Shown piece after piece: positions 26,039 to 34,838 of a DNA stretch of 64,000 bases. The translations under genes and the position numbers were made by a program. The notes under the pieces were generated by a model. That model was not told where the DNA came from. It did no database searches and saw only the letters and a list, made by a program, of their open reading frames with translations. How positions within the stretch are numbered: the stretch's first letter is position 1; each line of letters starts with the position of its first letter. The DNA is from Arthrobacter pascens (GTDB lineage Bacteria; Actinomycetota; Actinomycetes; Actinomycetales; Micrococcaceae), in assembly GCF_030815585.1 (NCBI RefSeq), contig NZ_JAUSWY010000001.1:4030001-4094000 (forward strand). Reading direction: 5' to 3'.

Positions 26039-28036
26039 ATGAGTTTGCGACGTCTATTGGGTGCGGCAACCGCCGTCGTGCTGCTGGGGAGCTTGACTGC
26101 CGTCCCAGCCCACGCGGCACCAGCCCTGCCACGCTTCGTCCCGGCTGTATCCGGATTGGCAGAGACCCCGGAAGCCATGTGGAAACAGTCCCCTGACGGG
26201 TTCGCGTCACTGCCCGGGTACGGCGTGGACGGAACTACAGGCGGCCAGTCCGGCCGGATCGTCACCGCCTCCACCATCCAGGAGCTGAAGGACCATGCAG
26301 CCTCCAGCGAGCCGATGGTGATCTTCATCCGCGGCACTCTCGAGGCCACGGACTACGTCAAGATCCCGGTTGCGGCCAACAAAAGCTTCATCGGAGTGGG
26401 CGCCGGCGCCGAAGTGGTCAACGCCGGCTTCAAGCTCATCAACGTCTCCAACGTGATCTTCCGCAACTTCATCGTCCGGGACTCCTACATCCCCGGAGAT
26501 TGGGACGGCAAGCGCCCCGATAATGACAGGGACGGGATCCAGCTGGACACCACCCACCACGTGTGGGTGGACCATATGAAGTTCGAACGTATGGGCGACG
26601 GCCTCATCGACACCCGCAAGGACTCCGATTTCATCACCTACTCCTGGAACGTCTTCGCGGACAACAACAAGGCCCTCGGGGTCGGCTGGACACCCAACGC
26701 CGTGACCCGGATGACCATCCACCACAACTGGATCCGCAACACCACCCAGCGCAACTTCAGCCTGGACAACACCGCGGCGGCCCACGTCTACAACAACTTC
26801 CTGCAGGACATCGGCCAATACGGAATGATGGGGCGCAACGCAGCCAAGGTTGTGGTTGAGGCCAACAATTTCACCGCCGTCCAGGACCCCATTGTCGCCA
26901 AGGATCCCGCCACAGAAATAGTGAACCGGGACAACATCTTCAACGGAACCCGCGGCCGCAAGGACAACGTTGGGGCAGCTTTTGACCCTGCGCAGTTCTA
27001 CGCCTACCAGAAGGACGACGCCGTCCGGGTCCCGGAGATCGTGGCAGCCGGGGCAGGGCCCCGGGAGGACAGCTCACCCAACTCTGCAACGGAAATCACG
27101 GTGGCCCTGGATGGAACCGGCGACTTCGCCAGCATCCAGGCGGCCATCGGTTCCATCCCCAGCGGCAGCACCCTGCCACGCACAATCACGGTCAAGCCCG
27201 GCATCTACCGGGAATCAGTGAACATCTGGGCAGACCGCCCCAACCTCACGGTCCAGGGAGCCACCGCCAGCCCGGCCGACGTCGTGATCACCTACGATCT
27301 CCCGGCAAACGGCGTGAAGTTCTTCGGCGGGACCTGGGGCGCGGGCGGCAGTGCCACCCTGAACGTCCTGGCTGAGGGCACTACGGTAGGGAACCTGACC
27401 GTTGAGAACGCCTATGACGAGGCCGCCAACGGTTCCAGCCAGGCTCTCGCGGTCCGGTCCGTGGCAGACCGGGTGACCTTCGATGGCACCCGCTTCTTGG
27501 GCAACCAGGACACCTACCTGGCGGACACCACCGGCCGGGACGCCACTGCCCGCACCTACCTCAAGGACTGCTATATCGAGGGCGACGTTGACTTTATTTA
27601 CGGCCGCGGCACGGCAGTCTTTGACGGCTGCACCATCCACTCCCTGGACCGCGGAAGCGCCACCAACAACGGCTACATCGTGGCCCCCAGCACCAAGAAC
27701 TCCAACCCCTACGGCTTCCTGATCGTGGACAGCAACCTCACCTCGGACGCCGCTCCCGGAACGGTCAGCCTGGGACGGCCGTGGTTTGCCAGCAGCGACC
27801 CCGACGCACATCCGATGGCCGTCATCCGCGACTCGACCCTTGGCAGCCACATCGCGGTCCGAGGCTGGTCCGACATGAGCGGTCACCACTGGACCGAGGG
27901 ACGGTTCGCTGAATTCAACAACAACGGACCCGGGGCCTATGTCAACGAATTCCATCCCCAGCTCACGCCGGAGGATGCCCTCAAGTTCACCAAGGAGAAG
28001 TTCCTTGGCGACTGGACCCCGGCTGGACGTGGTTGA
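26039..28036 (+). CDS. Secreted pectate lyase (PL1)-pectinesterase (CE8) fusion
   Basis: 665 residues. Sec signal peptide (MSLRRLLGAATAVVLLGSL... cleaved near AHA-AP, residue 27). Residues about 40-335 are a PL1 pectate lyase: DRDGIQLD (163-170), WVDHMKF, and the HHNWIRNTTQRNFSLDN segment with conserved Arg. Residues about 352-650 are a CE8 pectin methylesterase: ITVALDGTGDFASIQAAI, GNQDT (488-492, Asp491), DVDFIYG (catalytic Asp518), GRPW (579-582) and RGW. The esterase strips methyl groups from pectin so that the lyase can cleave the polygalacturonate backbone; one chain holds both steps. AAAGGAG precedes the start. Located after the importer, probably co-regulated. Confidence 0.93.
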   Translation: MSLRRLLGAATAVVLLGSLTAVPAHAAPALPRFVPAVSGLAETPEAMWKQSPDGFASLPGYGVDGTTGGQSGRIVTASTIQELKDHAASSEPMVIFIRGTLEATDYVKIPVAANKSFIGVGAGAEVVNAGFKLINVSNVIFRNFIVRDSYIPGDWDGKRPDNDRDGIQLDTTHHVWVDHMKFERMGDGLIDTRKDSDFITYSWNVFADNNKALGVGWTPNAVTRMTIHHNWIRNTTQRNFSLDNTAAAHVYNNFLQDIGQYGMMGRNAAKVVVEANNFTAVQDPIVAKDPATEIVNRDNIFNGTRGRKDNVGAAFDPAQFYAYQKDDAVRVPEIVAAGAGPREDSSPNSATEITVALDGTGDFASIQAAIGSIPSGSTLPRTITVKPGIYRESVNIWADRPNLTVQGATASPADVVITYDLPANGVKFFGGTWGAGGSATLNVLAEGTTVGNLTVENAYDEAANGSSQALAVRSVADRVTFDGTRFLGNQDTYLADTTGRDATARTYLKDCYIEGDVDFIYGRGTAVFDGCTIHSLDRGSATNNGYIVAPSTKNSNPYGFLIVDSNLTSDAAPGTVSLGRPWFASSDPDAHPMAVIRDSTLGSHIAVRGWSDMSGHHWTEGRFAEFNNNGPGAYVNEFHPQLTPEDALKFTKEKFLGDWTPAGRG

Positions 28037-28037
28037 A

Positions 28038-29504
28038 ATGGCACAGGCACATGAAGCGAACATCCGACGGCGGACCCTGCTCGCCGTCGGCCTGACGGCG
28101 GGCAGCCTGGTGACATCCGGCCTGCTCAGCCCGGCAGCGACGGCGGCGGATCACCATGGCCAGGATGCCGCCGTCGGCCCAAACGGCTTCGCGGAAGCCG
28201 GTTTGCCCATCAACCGTGCACTTGCCGGCGGGGCCTGGACGGACGCGCCGGAGGGATTCGCGGGCGTCGCGGACCACGGTCGTGCCGGCACCAGCGGTGG
28301 GGCAGGTGGCCAGCTGGTCCATGCCAGCACGCCGGACCAGCTCAGGGCCTTCGCCAAAAGCCCCGCACCGCTGGTAGTGATCCTGCACGGTTTGCTGACG
28401 TTCCCCCAGTACGAGAAGCTGACCGTGACCGCCAACAAATCCTTCCTGGGGGCCGGCGAGGGCACCACCGTGGTGAACGCCGGCTTCAAACTCATCAATG
28501 TATCCAACGTGATCTTCCGGAACTTTACGGTCCGGGACTCCTACATCCCTGGAGACTTTGCCGGCAAGAGGCCGGACAACGACAGGGACGGGATCCAAAT
28601 GGACACCTGCACGCACATCTGGGTGGACCACATGCACTTCACCCGGCTGGGTGACGGCCTGGTGGACATCCGCAAGGACTGCGACAACGTAACCCTGTCC
28701 TGGAACGTCTTCTCCGACCACAACAAAGCGCTGGGCGAGGGCTGGACCCAGAATGTGGTCACGCGGCTGACCCTGCACCACAACTGGATCAGGAACACCC
28801 ATCAGCGGAACGCCAGCCTGGACAACACAGCCACCTCCCACGTCTACAACAACTACCTGGAGGACATCTCCAGCTACGGGATGCTGGGGCGGAACTCGGC
28901 CCTGCTGGTGGTGGAGGGCAACTACTTCCGGGATGTGAGGAATCCCCTGCACCATCAAGGCCCGGGAGGCGAGCTGGTGGCCCGCGACAATACCTTCGAG
29001 CAGTGCACGGGCAACACCGGACAGCAGCGCGGAACGGCCTTTGACCCGGCGTACTCCTACCAGCTGACGCCAACGGCGGCTGTTCCGGGGATAGTCCGGG
29101 CATTTGCCGGTCCCTTGGGCGGAACCGAACCCGAAGCCCGGAGCGTCATCACCGTGGCGCTGGACGGAACCGGCGATTTCGCCAGCATCAGGGCGGCCGT
29201 GGGGGCGATCCGTTCGAACAACCCGGGTCCCGTCACGGTCCTGGTCCAGCCGGGCACATACCACGAGCCCGCCGTGATCTGGGGCGACAGGCGGAACGTC
29301 ACCTTGGCCGGGGCAACTGGGATTGCCTCGGACGTGGTGCTGACCAACGGCGAAGGCGTCTCCCTGCTGGTTGCAGCTGATGGTTCTGCGGTGCGGGACC
29401 TCACGGTCACATCAGACGCCGCGCAGGACGGCGACGTGCTCAAAACCACCGGCCGCAACGTGAGCTACACGAACGTGGTGGTGCTTAACGGCACGTCAGG
29501 ATGA
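28038..29504 (+). CDS. Pectate lyase (PL1) with truncated pectinesterase-like tail
   Basis: 488 residues from ATG at 28038, two bases after the previous stop. The N-terminus RRRTLLAVGLTAGSL has a twin-arginine look, unlike the Sec signal of its neighbour. The PL1 domain is very close to that of 26039-28036 (FRNFTVRDSYIPGDFAGKRPDNDRDGIQMD; WVDHMHF; HHNWIRNTHQRNASLDN). After residue 370 comes VITVALDGTGDFASIRAAVGAI, the start of a CE8 domain, but it stops about 115 residues later, before GNQDT and DVDFIYG, so the esterase is dead. It is a tandem duplicate with an eroded second domain; the lyase half looks intact. Confidence 0.88.
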   Translation: MAQAHEANIRRRTLLAVGLTAGSLVTSGLLSPAATAADHHGQDAAVGPNGFAEAGLPINRALAGGAWTDAPEGFAGVADHGRAGTSGGAGGQLVHASTPDQLRAFAKSPAPLVVILHGLLTFPQYEKLTVTANKSFLGAGEGTTVVNAGFKLINVSNVIFRNFTVRDSYIPGDFAGKRPDNDRDGIQMDTCTHIWVDHMHFTRLGDGLVDIRKDCDNVTLSWNVFSDHNKALGEGWTQNVVTRLTLHHNWIRNTHQRNASLDNTATSHVYNNYLEDISSYGMLGRNSALLVVEGNYFRDVRNPLHHQGPGGELVARDNTFEQCTGNTGQQRGTAFDPAYSYQLTPTAAVPGIVRAFAGPLGGTEPEARSVITVALDGTGDFASIRAAVGAIRSNNPGPVTVLVQPGTYHEPAVIWGDRRNVTLAGATGIASDVVLTNGEGVSLLVAADGSAVRDLTVTSDAAQDGDVLKTTGRNVSYTNVVVLNGTSG

Positions 29505-29639
29505 GGGGAGGCTGCAGCCCGCCTCGGCAATCAGCGGGGGTGAGACTCACCGGCAGAGGTCTGGCCACTCCACGGAAGTCCTACTAGTCTTCAAGAACGG
29601 CCCGCAACCGGGAGACGAAGGCGATCACGAGGAGCGAAG

Positions 29640-29849
29640 TTGTCCAACCATACGTACAGCATTTCTGAAATTGTCGGTACTTCCGAAGAAGGCGTGGACG
29701 CGGCAGTCCGCAACGGGGTCGCCGAGGCCGCCAAGACCCTCCGCAACCTTGACTGGTTTGAGGTGAAGGAAATCCGGGGCCACCTCGAAAACGGCCAGAT
29801 CGCCGACTGGCAGGTCACCATCAAGCTTGGTTTCCGCTTGGAACGCTGA
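29640..29849 (+). CDS. Dodecin flavin-binding protein
   Basis: 69 residues from TTG at 29640 preceded by GAGGAGCG. Dodecins are small proteins that assemble as hollow dodecamers and bind FMN/riboflavin (or CoA) as storage or scavenging. The family pattern is complete: SNHTYSISEIVGTSEEGVDA, the helix AVRNGVAEAAKTLRNLDWFEV and the strands EIRGHLENGQIADWQVTIK followed by LGFRLER. The Trp of LDWFEV stacks on the flavin. Stands alone. Confidence 0.93.
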   Translation: MSNHTYSISEIVGTSEEGVDAAVRNGVAEAAKTLRNLDWFEVKEIRGHLENGQIADWQVTIKLGFRLER

Positions 29850-29913
29850 CCCCGCCCGACCAACAGGCAGTGATGGCCGCGCCCTGGCGCGGCCATCACT
29901 GCGTTCAGCCTGT

Positions 29914-29953
29914 GCTGTATTCAGTTGGACGAGGCTGTATTCAGTTGGACGAG
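29914..29953. repeat. 20-bp perfect tandem duplication
   Basis: GCTGTATTCAGTTGGACGAG occurs twice in succession (29914-29933, 29934-29953). It covers the 3' end of the leftward gene at 29941-30159; each copy contains the same stop codon context, so the protein end is unchanged. Confidence 0.9.
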
Positions 29954-30159
29954 GCAACGCCCGCGGTGCGCCGGCGCCAAACGGCGGGAACGCCGTCGAA
30001 GGCAGGGAACACGTGCCCCTCGAAAAAGGACTGAACTGCGTGCGGATCGGAATCAGGGCTCCAGAGCCCCGAAGCCGGGCAGTGCGAGCCGGTAGTGGTG
30101 GCCGGACCGGTGCCGGCGGCAGAGGCGTGCCGTTCCTTAAGCAGGGCGATGCGTTTCAT
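29941..30159 (-). CDS. Short conserved-looking protein with C-P-x-S-G-x-W motif
   Basis: About 72 residues from ATG at 30159, which has AAGGA nine bases upstream; another ATG at 30171 is too close to that site. After a basic start (MKRIALLKERHAS) comes SHCPASGLWSPDSDPHAVQSFFEGHVFPAFDGVPAVWRRR. The Cys-Pro-x-Ser-Gly-x-Trp and Phe-Pro-x-x-Asp-Gly-x-x-x-x-Trp pattern resembles small YjzC-type proteins of unknown function. Convergent with the dodecin gene. Its ending lies in a 20-base tandem duplication. Confidence 0.5.
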   Translation of the reverse strand: MKRIALLKERHASAAGTGPATTTGSHCPASGLWSPDSDPHAVQSFFEGHVFPAFDGVPAVWRRRTAGVASSN

Positions 30160-30355
30160 CTTTGAGACCATCCTTGGTGGAGAAAAGTGTGTACCTCCAG
30201 CGTAGGAAAGCGGGGGGCCGCGCCCAATGGGCCGGTGGACAGAATCGTCGCCAACGGCTGGCCAATCGCACAGCGCTGGCAGGTGGCGTCATGTTCCGGA
30301 CGCATCCTCTTGGGCGCAGCTAGACTGTGACAAGCAGCGAATATCGGGGGGACCG

Positions 30356-30736
30356 GTGTCCAGAGGTATCTGTCTCGTCATCGAGGATGACGAGGATATT
30401 GCGAATCTTGTTTCGTTTGTGCTGTCCAGGGACGGTTTCGAGGTGCATGTGGCCGCCTCCGGCGCGGCGGGACTGGCTGCCGCAGCGGCACTGCATCCTG
30501 CCCTTGTCACTCTCGACCTGGGGCTTCCCGATATCGACGGCCTCCACGTCGCGCACGGCCTTAGGGAAATAACAGCCGCCCCGATCCTTATGCTCACTGC
30601 CCGGGCCCGGCTCAGCGACGAAATGGACGGACTGTCTGCGGGTGCGTCCGCGTATCTGATCAAGCCGTTCCGCGCCCGCGAACTGAGGAACCTCGCCGAC
30701 CGGCTGTGCCCGGCCCGCAGCTTCGAAAGTCCCTAA
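30356..30736 (+). CDS. Stand-alone response-regulator receiver protein
   Basis: About 126 residues from GTG at 30356 with a GGGGGGA site upstream; earlier in-frame starts give a non-homologous extension. CheY-like receiver: acidic pocket IEDDED (residues 9-14), phospho-acceptor Asp in LVTLDLGLPDIDG near 53, conserved Thr in LMLTARA near 82 and Lys in YLIKPF near 104. No output domain follows, so it acts through protein contacts or as a phosphate sink. No histidine kinase is nearby; the cognate kinase must be elsewhere. Confidence 0.85.
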   Translation: MSRGICLVIEDDEDIANLVSFVLSRDGFEVHVAASGAAGLAAAAALHPALVTLDLGLPDIDGLHVAHGLREITAAPILMLTARARLSDEMDGLSAGASAYLIKPFRARELRNLADRLCPARSFESP

Positions 30737-30932
30737 TCGCAGGAATTCCCGTTCGTTGTCGCAGGAACTGCGCAGGGCTCCCCAAGGATCCTCTAAGGAG
30801 GCTATTTGTTCCCACTGGCGTCTGGTACTCATTGTTTTGGAGTACTTGTTCCACGCGTCCGGCGCTGTCCGGGAACGGGAAACATCACGCGGGTGCCGCC
30901 AAAGGGTCCTTGAGCGCAATGCTCTGGCCGGC

Positions 30933-30967
30933 GCCAGCCTCGACGGCACCGTGCAGCCGAGGCTGGC
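30933..30967 (+). other. Hairpin in the leader of the GH26 gene
   Basis: GCCAGCCTCG (30933-30942) and CGAGGCTGGC (30958-30967) form a perfect 10-bp stem with a 15-base loop, ending 41 bases before the GTG start at 31009. No T-tract follows, so it may be a leader structure rather than a terminator. The rest of 30737-31008 holds no convincing gene. Confidence 0.4.
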
Positions 30968-31008
30968 TCTGAAGCGGGCCGTTATTTTCACGATGCTGGG
31001 GAGTGTTT

Positions 31009-32319
31009 GTGGCTAAGAACCATAGTTTTCAATGTGTCGTGGCAGGTATCGTCCTATCGCTGGCCGTGCTGTTTGGCATCGTCACGCCCGCCGAGGCGGC
31101 CAGCCGGGCGGAGATCACGCTGAGCGCTTCCGCCGGCCCTGCCGGATCCTCCATCACAGTGATGGGCGCCGGCTTCGCCCGCCACGCGTCCGGCACCCTG
31201 ACGGCCGGATCGGCCAGTGTTCCCTTCACCACCAACGCCAGCGGGTTGTTCACCGCAGCGGTGACAGTTCCTCCCACCACAGCTGCGACCGTAGTGGTGA
31301 CTGCCAAGGCGGGACCCCGCTCCGTGTCCGCACCGTACACCGTCACTTACAGCCCCGTTTCCACAGCCGCGGGCCGTGACAGCGCGACGGCGGGAGGAGA
31401 GCCGGTGACGATGGCCGCCCAGACAAAGACGGGGACGACGACGTCCCTTCCCCCCATGAGTTCGGACGCGCTTCGGTTCGGCGTCTCGACGCCGGGTGGT
31501 CCGCTGGCTGCCGGCGAGCTCGACGCCGTCGCCACCCTGGTCAACGAGAACCCGTCGATCGTCATGTCCTACAAGGACTTCAGCCAGGCCACACCCATCG
31601 GGGACCTGAATGCCGTCGACGCGCGCGGCGCCACCAGCCTTATTACCTGGGAGCCGTGGCTCTGGAGCGGAAACGGCGCCAACCAGCCGGCCTACGCCTT
31701 GGACCGCATCACCGCCGGCGACTTCGATACGTACATCCAGCAGTGGGGCGCGGCCCTGGCATCCTGGGGGAAACCCGTCATGCTCAGGTTCGCCCATGAG
31801 ATGAACGGCAACTGGTATCCCTGGGCCGAATCCGCCAACGGAAACCAGGCAGGGGACTATGTGGCCGCATGGCGGCACGTGCATGACGTCGTGGCCGCAA
31901 CCGGTGCGGCCAACGTGCAGTGGGTCTGGAGCCCCAACGTTCCGTACTGGGGTTCAACAGCTCTCTCCGGGCTGTACCCCGGCGCCGGCTATGTCGACGT
32001 CGTCTCCCTCGATGGCTACAACTGGGGAACTGCCGCGTCGTGGAGCTCCTGGACCTCGCCGTCGGCACTCTTCGGTGACGGCCTGACCGCGCTCCGCGGC
32101 CTCGCACCGGGCAAGCCGATCATGATCTCCGAAACCGCATCCGCCGAAGCGGGCGGGTCAAAAGCTGACTGGAACACCGCGTTGGTGTCCTATCTCGCCG
32201 GGCAGTCCGATGTCACCGCCCTGGTCTGGTTCCACCACAACAAGGAAGTCGACTGGCGGATCAACAGCTCCACCGCCTCGGCGAACGCCCTCGCCGCTGC
32301 ATTGGCCGCCAGGAACTGA
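31009..32319 (+). CDS. Secreted GH26-like glycoside hydrolase with N-terminal Ig-like domain
   Basis: 436 residues from GTG at 31009 (GGGGA upstream). Signal peptide (GIVLSLAVLFGIVTPAEA). Residues about 30-110 are an Ig/IPT-like fold (AGPAGSSITVMGAGFARHASGTLTAG). The catalytic part resembles family 26 mannanase/endoglucanase barrels: FAHEMNGNWYPWA with acid/base Glu264, VQWVWSPNVPYWG, and MISETASAEAGG with probable nucleophile Glu375. These enzymes cut beta-1,4-mannan or mixed beta-glucans. It precedes a cellulose-synthase-like glycosyltransferase by 85 bases; such hydrolases often trim the polysaccharide made by the neighbouring synthase. Substrate not determined. Confidence 0.82.
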   Translation: MAKNHSFQCVVAGIVLSLAVLFGIVTPAEAASRAEITLSASAGPAGSSITVMGAGFARHASGTLTAGSASVPFTTNASGLFTAAVTVPPTTAATVVVTAKAGPRSVSAPYTVTYSPVSTAAGRDSATAGGEPVTMAAQTKTGTTTSLPPMSSDALRFGVSTPGGPLAAGELDAVATLVNENPSIVMSYKDFSQATPIGDLNAVDARGATSLITWEPWLWSGNGANQPAYALDRITAGDFDTYIQQWGAALASWGKPVMLRFAHEMNGNWYPWAESANGNQAGDYVAAWRHVHDVVAATGAANVQWVWSPNVPYWGSTALSGLYPGAGYVDVVSLDGYNWGTAASWSSWTSPSALFGDGLTALRGLAPGKPIMISETASAEAGGSKADWNTALVSYLAGQSDVTALVWFHHNKEVDWRINSSTASANALAAALAARN

Positions 32320-32404
32320 TGATCCTTGCCGTCGGGCCGCACCCGTCCCGGGACACCGGGACGGGTGCGGCGGGACGGAACAGATCCAGGCTTGAAAGGC
32401 CCCC

Positions 32405-34380
32405 TTGAACCACCAGCTCGTTGTCAGGATCCTCACCACCGTGACCATGATCCTGGGCGTGAACTATATCGTGTGGCGGTGGCTGTTCTCAGTGAACTGG
32501 TCCGCGGCGTGGATCAGCGTGCCGCTGGCCATAGTCGAAACCTACAGCCTGATAGATGCATTCCTCTTTGGAGCCACCATGTGGCGGCTGCGCGAACGCG
32601 GCGACCCTCCTTCACCGCCAGAGGGCCTGACCGTTGATGTCTTTCTCACCACCTACAACGAGCCCATTGACCTGGTCATGACCACAGCGGTCGCGGCCCG
32701 GCGCATCAGCTACCCGCACAAGACCTGGATCCTCGACGACGGGGCCCGTCCGGCCATGAAGCGTGCAGCCCAGGCAGCCGGAATCGGCTACATCACCCGA
32801 TCCCCTGACTGGAAGAACCTCCCCCGGCACGCCAAAGCCGGCAACCTCAACAACGCCCTTAGCGCAACCCAGGGGGAATTCCTGCTGATCCTGGACGCGG
32901 ACCAGATCCCGGAACCGGAGATCCTGCATCGCATGCTGGGCCACTTCAACAACGGCAAAGTCGCCCTGGTCCAGACGCCCCAGTGGTTCTCCAACGTTAC
33001 CGACGACGACATCCTCGGAAGCCAGGCACCGCTTTTCTACGGTCCCATCCAGCAGGGCAAGGACGGCTGGAACGCCGCGTTCTTCTGCGGCTCCAATGCC
33101 ATCGTCCGGCGCGAGGCGCTCATGCAGATCGGCATCACCGGCTACGTCAAAGGGGTCAGGGCCACGGTCCAGCAGGCGCTGAAAGCTGCCGACAAAGTTG
33201 TGGCCAAGGCGCGTACCGACCACGCCATGACCGGCCTGCATGTCGTCGGGCCCTGGAGGACGTCGGCTCTGCGGTCTGCAGCGCCCGCCAGGAGCTGGCC
33301 CAAGACCGTCCGGTCGCGAATGTCACCTATGACTTCCAGCGAAAGGTTGATGCCGCCGCCCGGAGCGTCGTCACCGTGGATGTCGCCTCCCTGCAGGCCG
33401 ATCTGGACGAGATCGAACGGCTGTCATGCCGTGGCCCCTACGGCGGATTCATCGACGACGACGCCATTGACCGCCTCGCCCGGCGCGACTGGTCACCCAT
33501 CGGAGCCATCACTTCGGTCCGCAGTATCGTCCAGGCCCTGGACGTGGACCGTTCCGACGAAGCCCTCCCCGTCATGCCGATGGCCACGATCTCCGTGACC
33601 GAGGACATGGCCACCTGCATGCGGCTGCACACCCACGGGTGGGAGAGCGTATACCACCACGAGATCCTCGCCAAGGGCCTGGCGCCCGATGACCTGCGGA
33701 CCATGCTGACCCAGCGGCTCCGGTGGGCGCAGGGCACCATGCAGGTTTTCCTGCGCGAAAATCCCCTCGTCCAGAAGGGCCTCACCGCGGGGCAGCGCCT
33801 GATGTACTTCTCCACGATGTGGAGCTACCTCTCCGGCTTCGCCGCCGTCGTGTACCTGGTGGCGCCCATCATTTTCCTGTGCTTCGGCGTAATGCCGGTC
33901 GATGCGTTCAGCATCGATTTCTTCGCGAGGCTGATTCCGTTCCTGGCGGTGAACCAGGTCCTCTTTTTCGTTGCCGCGAGGGGCAGGAAAACCTGGCGCG
34001 GGCAACAATACAGCCTGGCCCTCTTTCCCATCTGGATCAAGGCCTGCACGACGGCGGCGGCCAACGTGCTGTTTGGCCGTGACCTCGGCTTCGCCGTCAC
34101 ACCGAAAACCCGTCAGGACGGAGGCCCGCCGTGGTCCCTGATCCGGCCGCAGATGATTGCCATCGCGGCCCTGGTAGTTGCCGCCGTGACGGGGCTGATC
34201 CGGATGTTCACAGGCCTCGGGGCGCCGGCCGGAACCCTGGTCAACGTCGCTTGGGTCATCTTTGATCTCCTGATCCTCAGCGTGATCATCCGGGCCGCCC
34301 TCTACAAGGGCTTTACCGCTGCGCGCTCCAGGCCGACCAAGAGACTGCCGCGGGTGAAAACGCCCACAGGCGGGAACTGA
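32405..34380 (+). pseudogene. Cellulose-synthase-like GT2 glycosyltransferase, frameshifted
   Basis: Two overlapping frames together encode one protein of about 658 residues. The first (from TTG 32405) has two N-terminal helices and the GT-A motifs ILDDGARP and LILDADQIPEP, then FFCGSNAIVRR. Sense is lost after AMTGLHV (33244). The other frame resumes at RALEDVG (33247), with TISVTEDM, the QRLRWAQG (QxxRW) motif and about seven membrane helices to 34380. One missing base (for example one C of GTCCGG at 33246-33247) explains the shift. The family (BcsA/CelA) makes and exports beta-linked glucans or mannans. Either a recent inactivating mutation or a sequencing error; no slippery heptamer is seen. 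Confidence 0.85.
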
Positions 34381-34424
34381 CGAAGGGATACGCTATGCAC
34401 AGACGAGTCTTTAGGGGACGAGCA

Positions 34425-34814
34425 ATGGAGCCGATCACGGTTGAGGGCGGCAAGGGCACGGTGGAACTCGAGGCGGGCAAGGTTATCCACCTAGTTTGGA
34501 AGCCCAGCGTCAGAATCGAAGCTGTGGACGCCCACGCAGCAATGGCAGCAGTAAACGTGGCCGGAGATGGGTCCGAATATCCGATGTTGGTTGACATGGC
34601 CACCACGGAGTCCGTGAGCCGTCAGGCCCGCGCCGTGTTCTCCATCCCATGTGCGGCCTCCCGGATTGCCCTCCTGGGATCCAGCCCTGTTGACCGGGTC
34701 CTCGCGAACTTTTTCCTCAGTATGCACACCCCTCCCTGCCCCACCCGCTTTTTCAATTCCAGGGTCGAAGCCATGAAGTGGCTGCTCGACGAGCCCGCCA
34801 CTACCGCGCTCTGA
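34425..34814 (+). CDS. STAS/SpoIIAA-like small protein
   Basis: About 129 residues from ATG at 34425 with GGGGACGAG upstream. The order ELEAGKVIHLVW, DAHAAMAAVN, YPMLVDMATTESVSRQARAVF, ASRIALLGSSPVDRVLANFFL and the tail TRFFNSRVEAMKWLL fits the SpoIIAA/STAS-like family of small proteins common in Arthrobacter and relatives. Function unknown; possibly signalling or stress. 44 bases after the glycosyltransferase and 24 before the convergent XRE gene. Confidence 0.6.
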   Translation: MEPITVEGGKGTVELEAGKVIHLVWKPSVRIEAVDAHAAMAAVNVAGDGSEYPMLVDMATTESVSRQARAVFSIPCAASRIALLGSSPVDRVLANFFLSMHTPPCPTRFFNSRVEAMKWLLDEPATTAL

Positions 34815-34838
34815 GTCCCCCTGCGTCGTCCGCCATGG

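Noticed and set aside
30737..31008. Cyclic-dinucleotide riboswitch before the GH26 gene
   Set aside because: The conserved core strings of GEMM and ydaO classes could not be matched; only a simple hairpin is supported.
33240..33256. Programmed -1 frameshift in the glycosyltransferase
   Set aside because: The local bases do not form an X-XXY-YYZ slippery site and the family is normally encoded in a single frame, so mutation or sequencing error is more likely.
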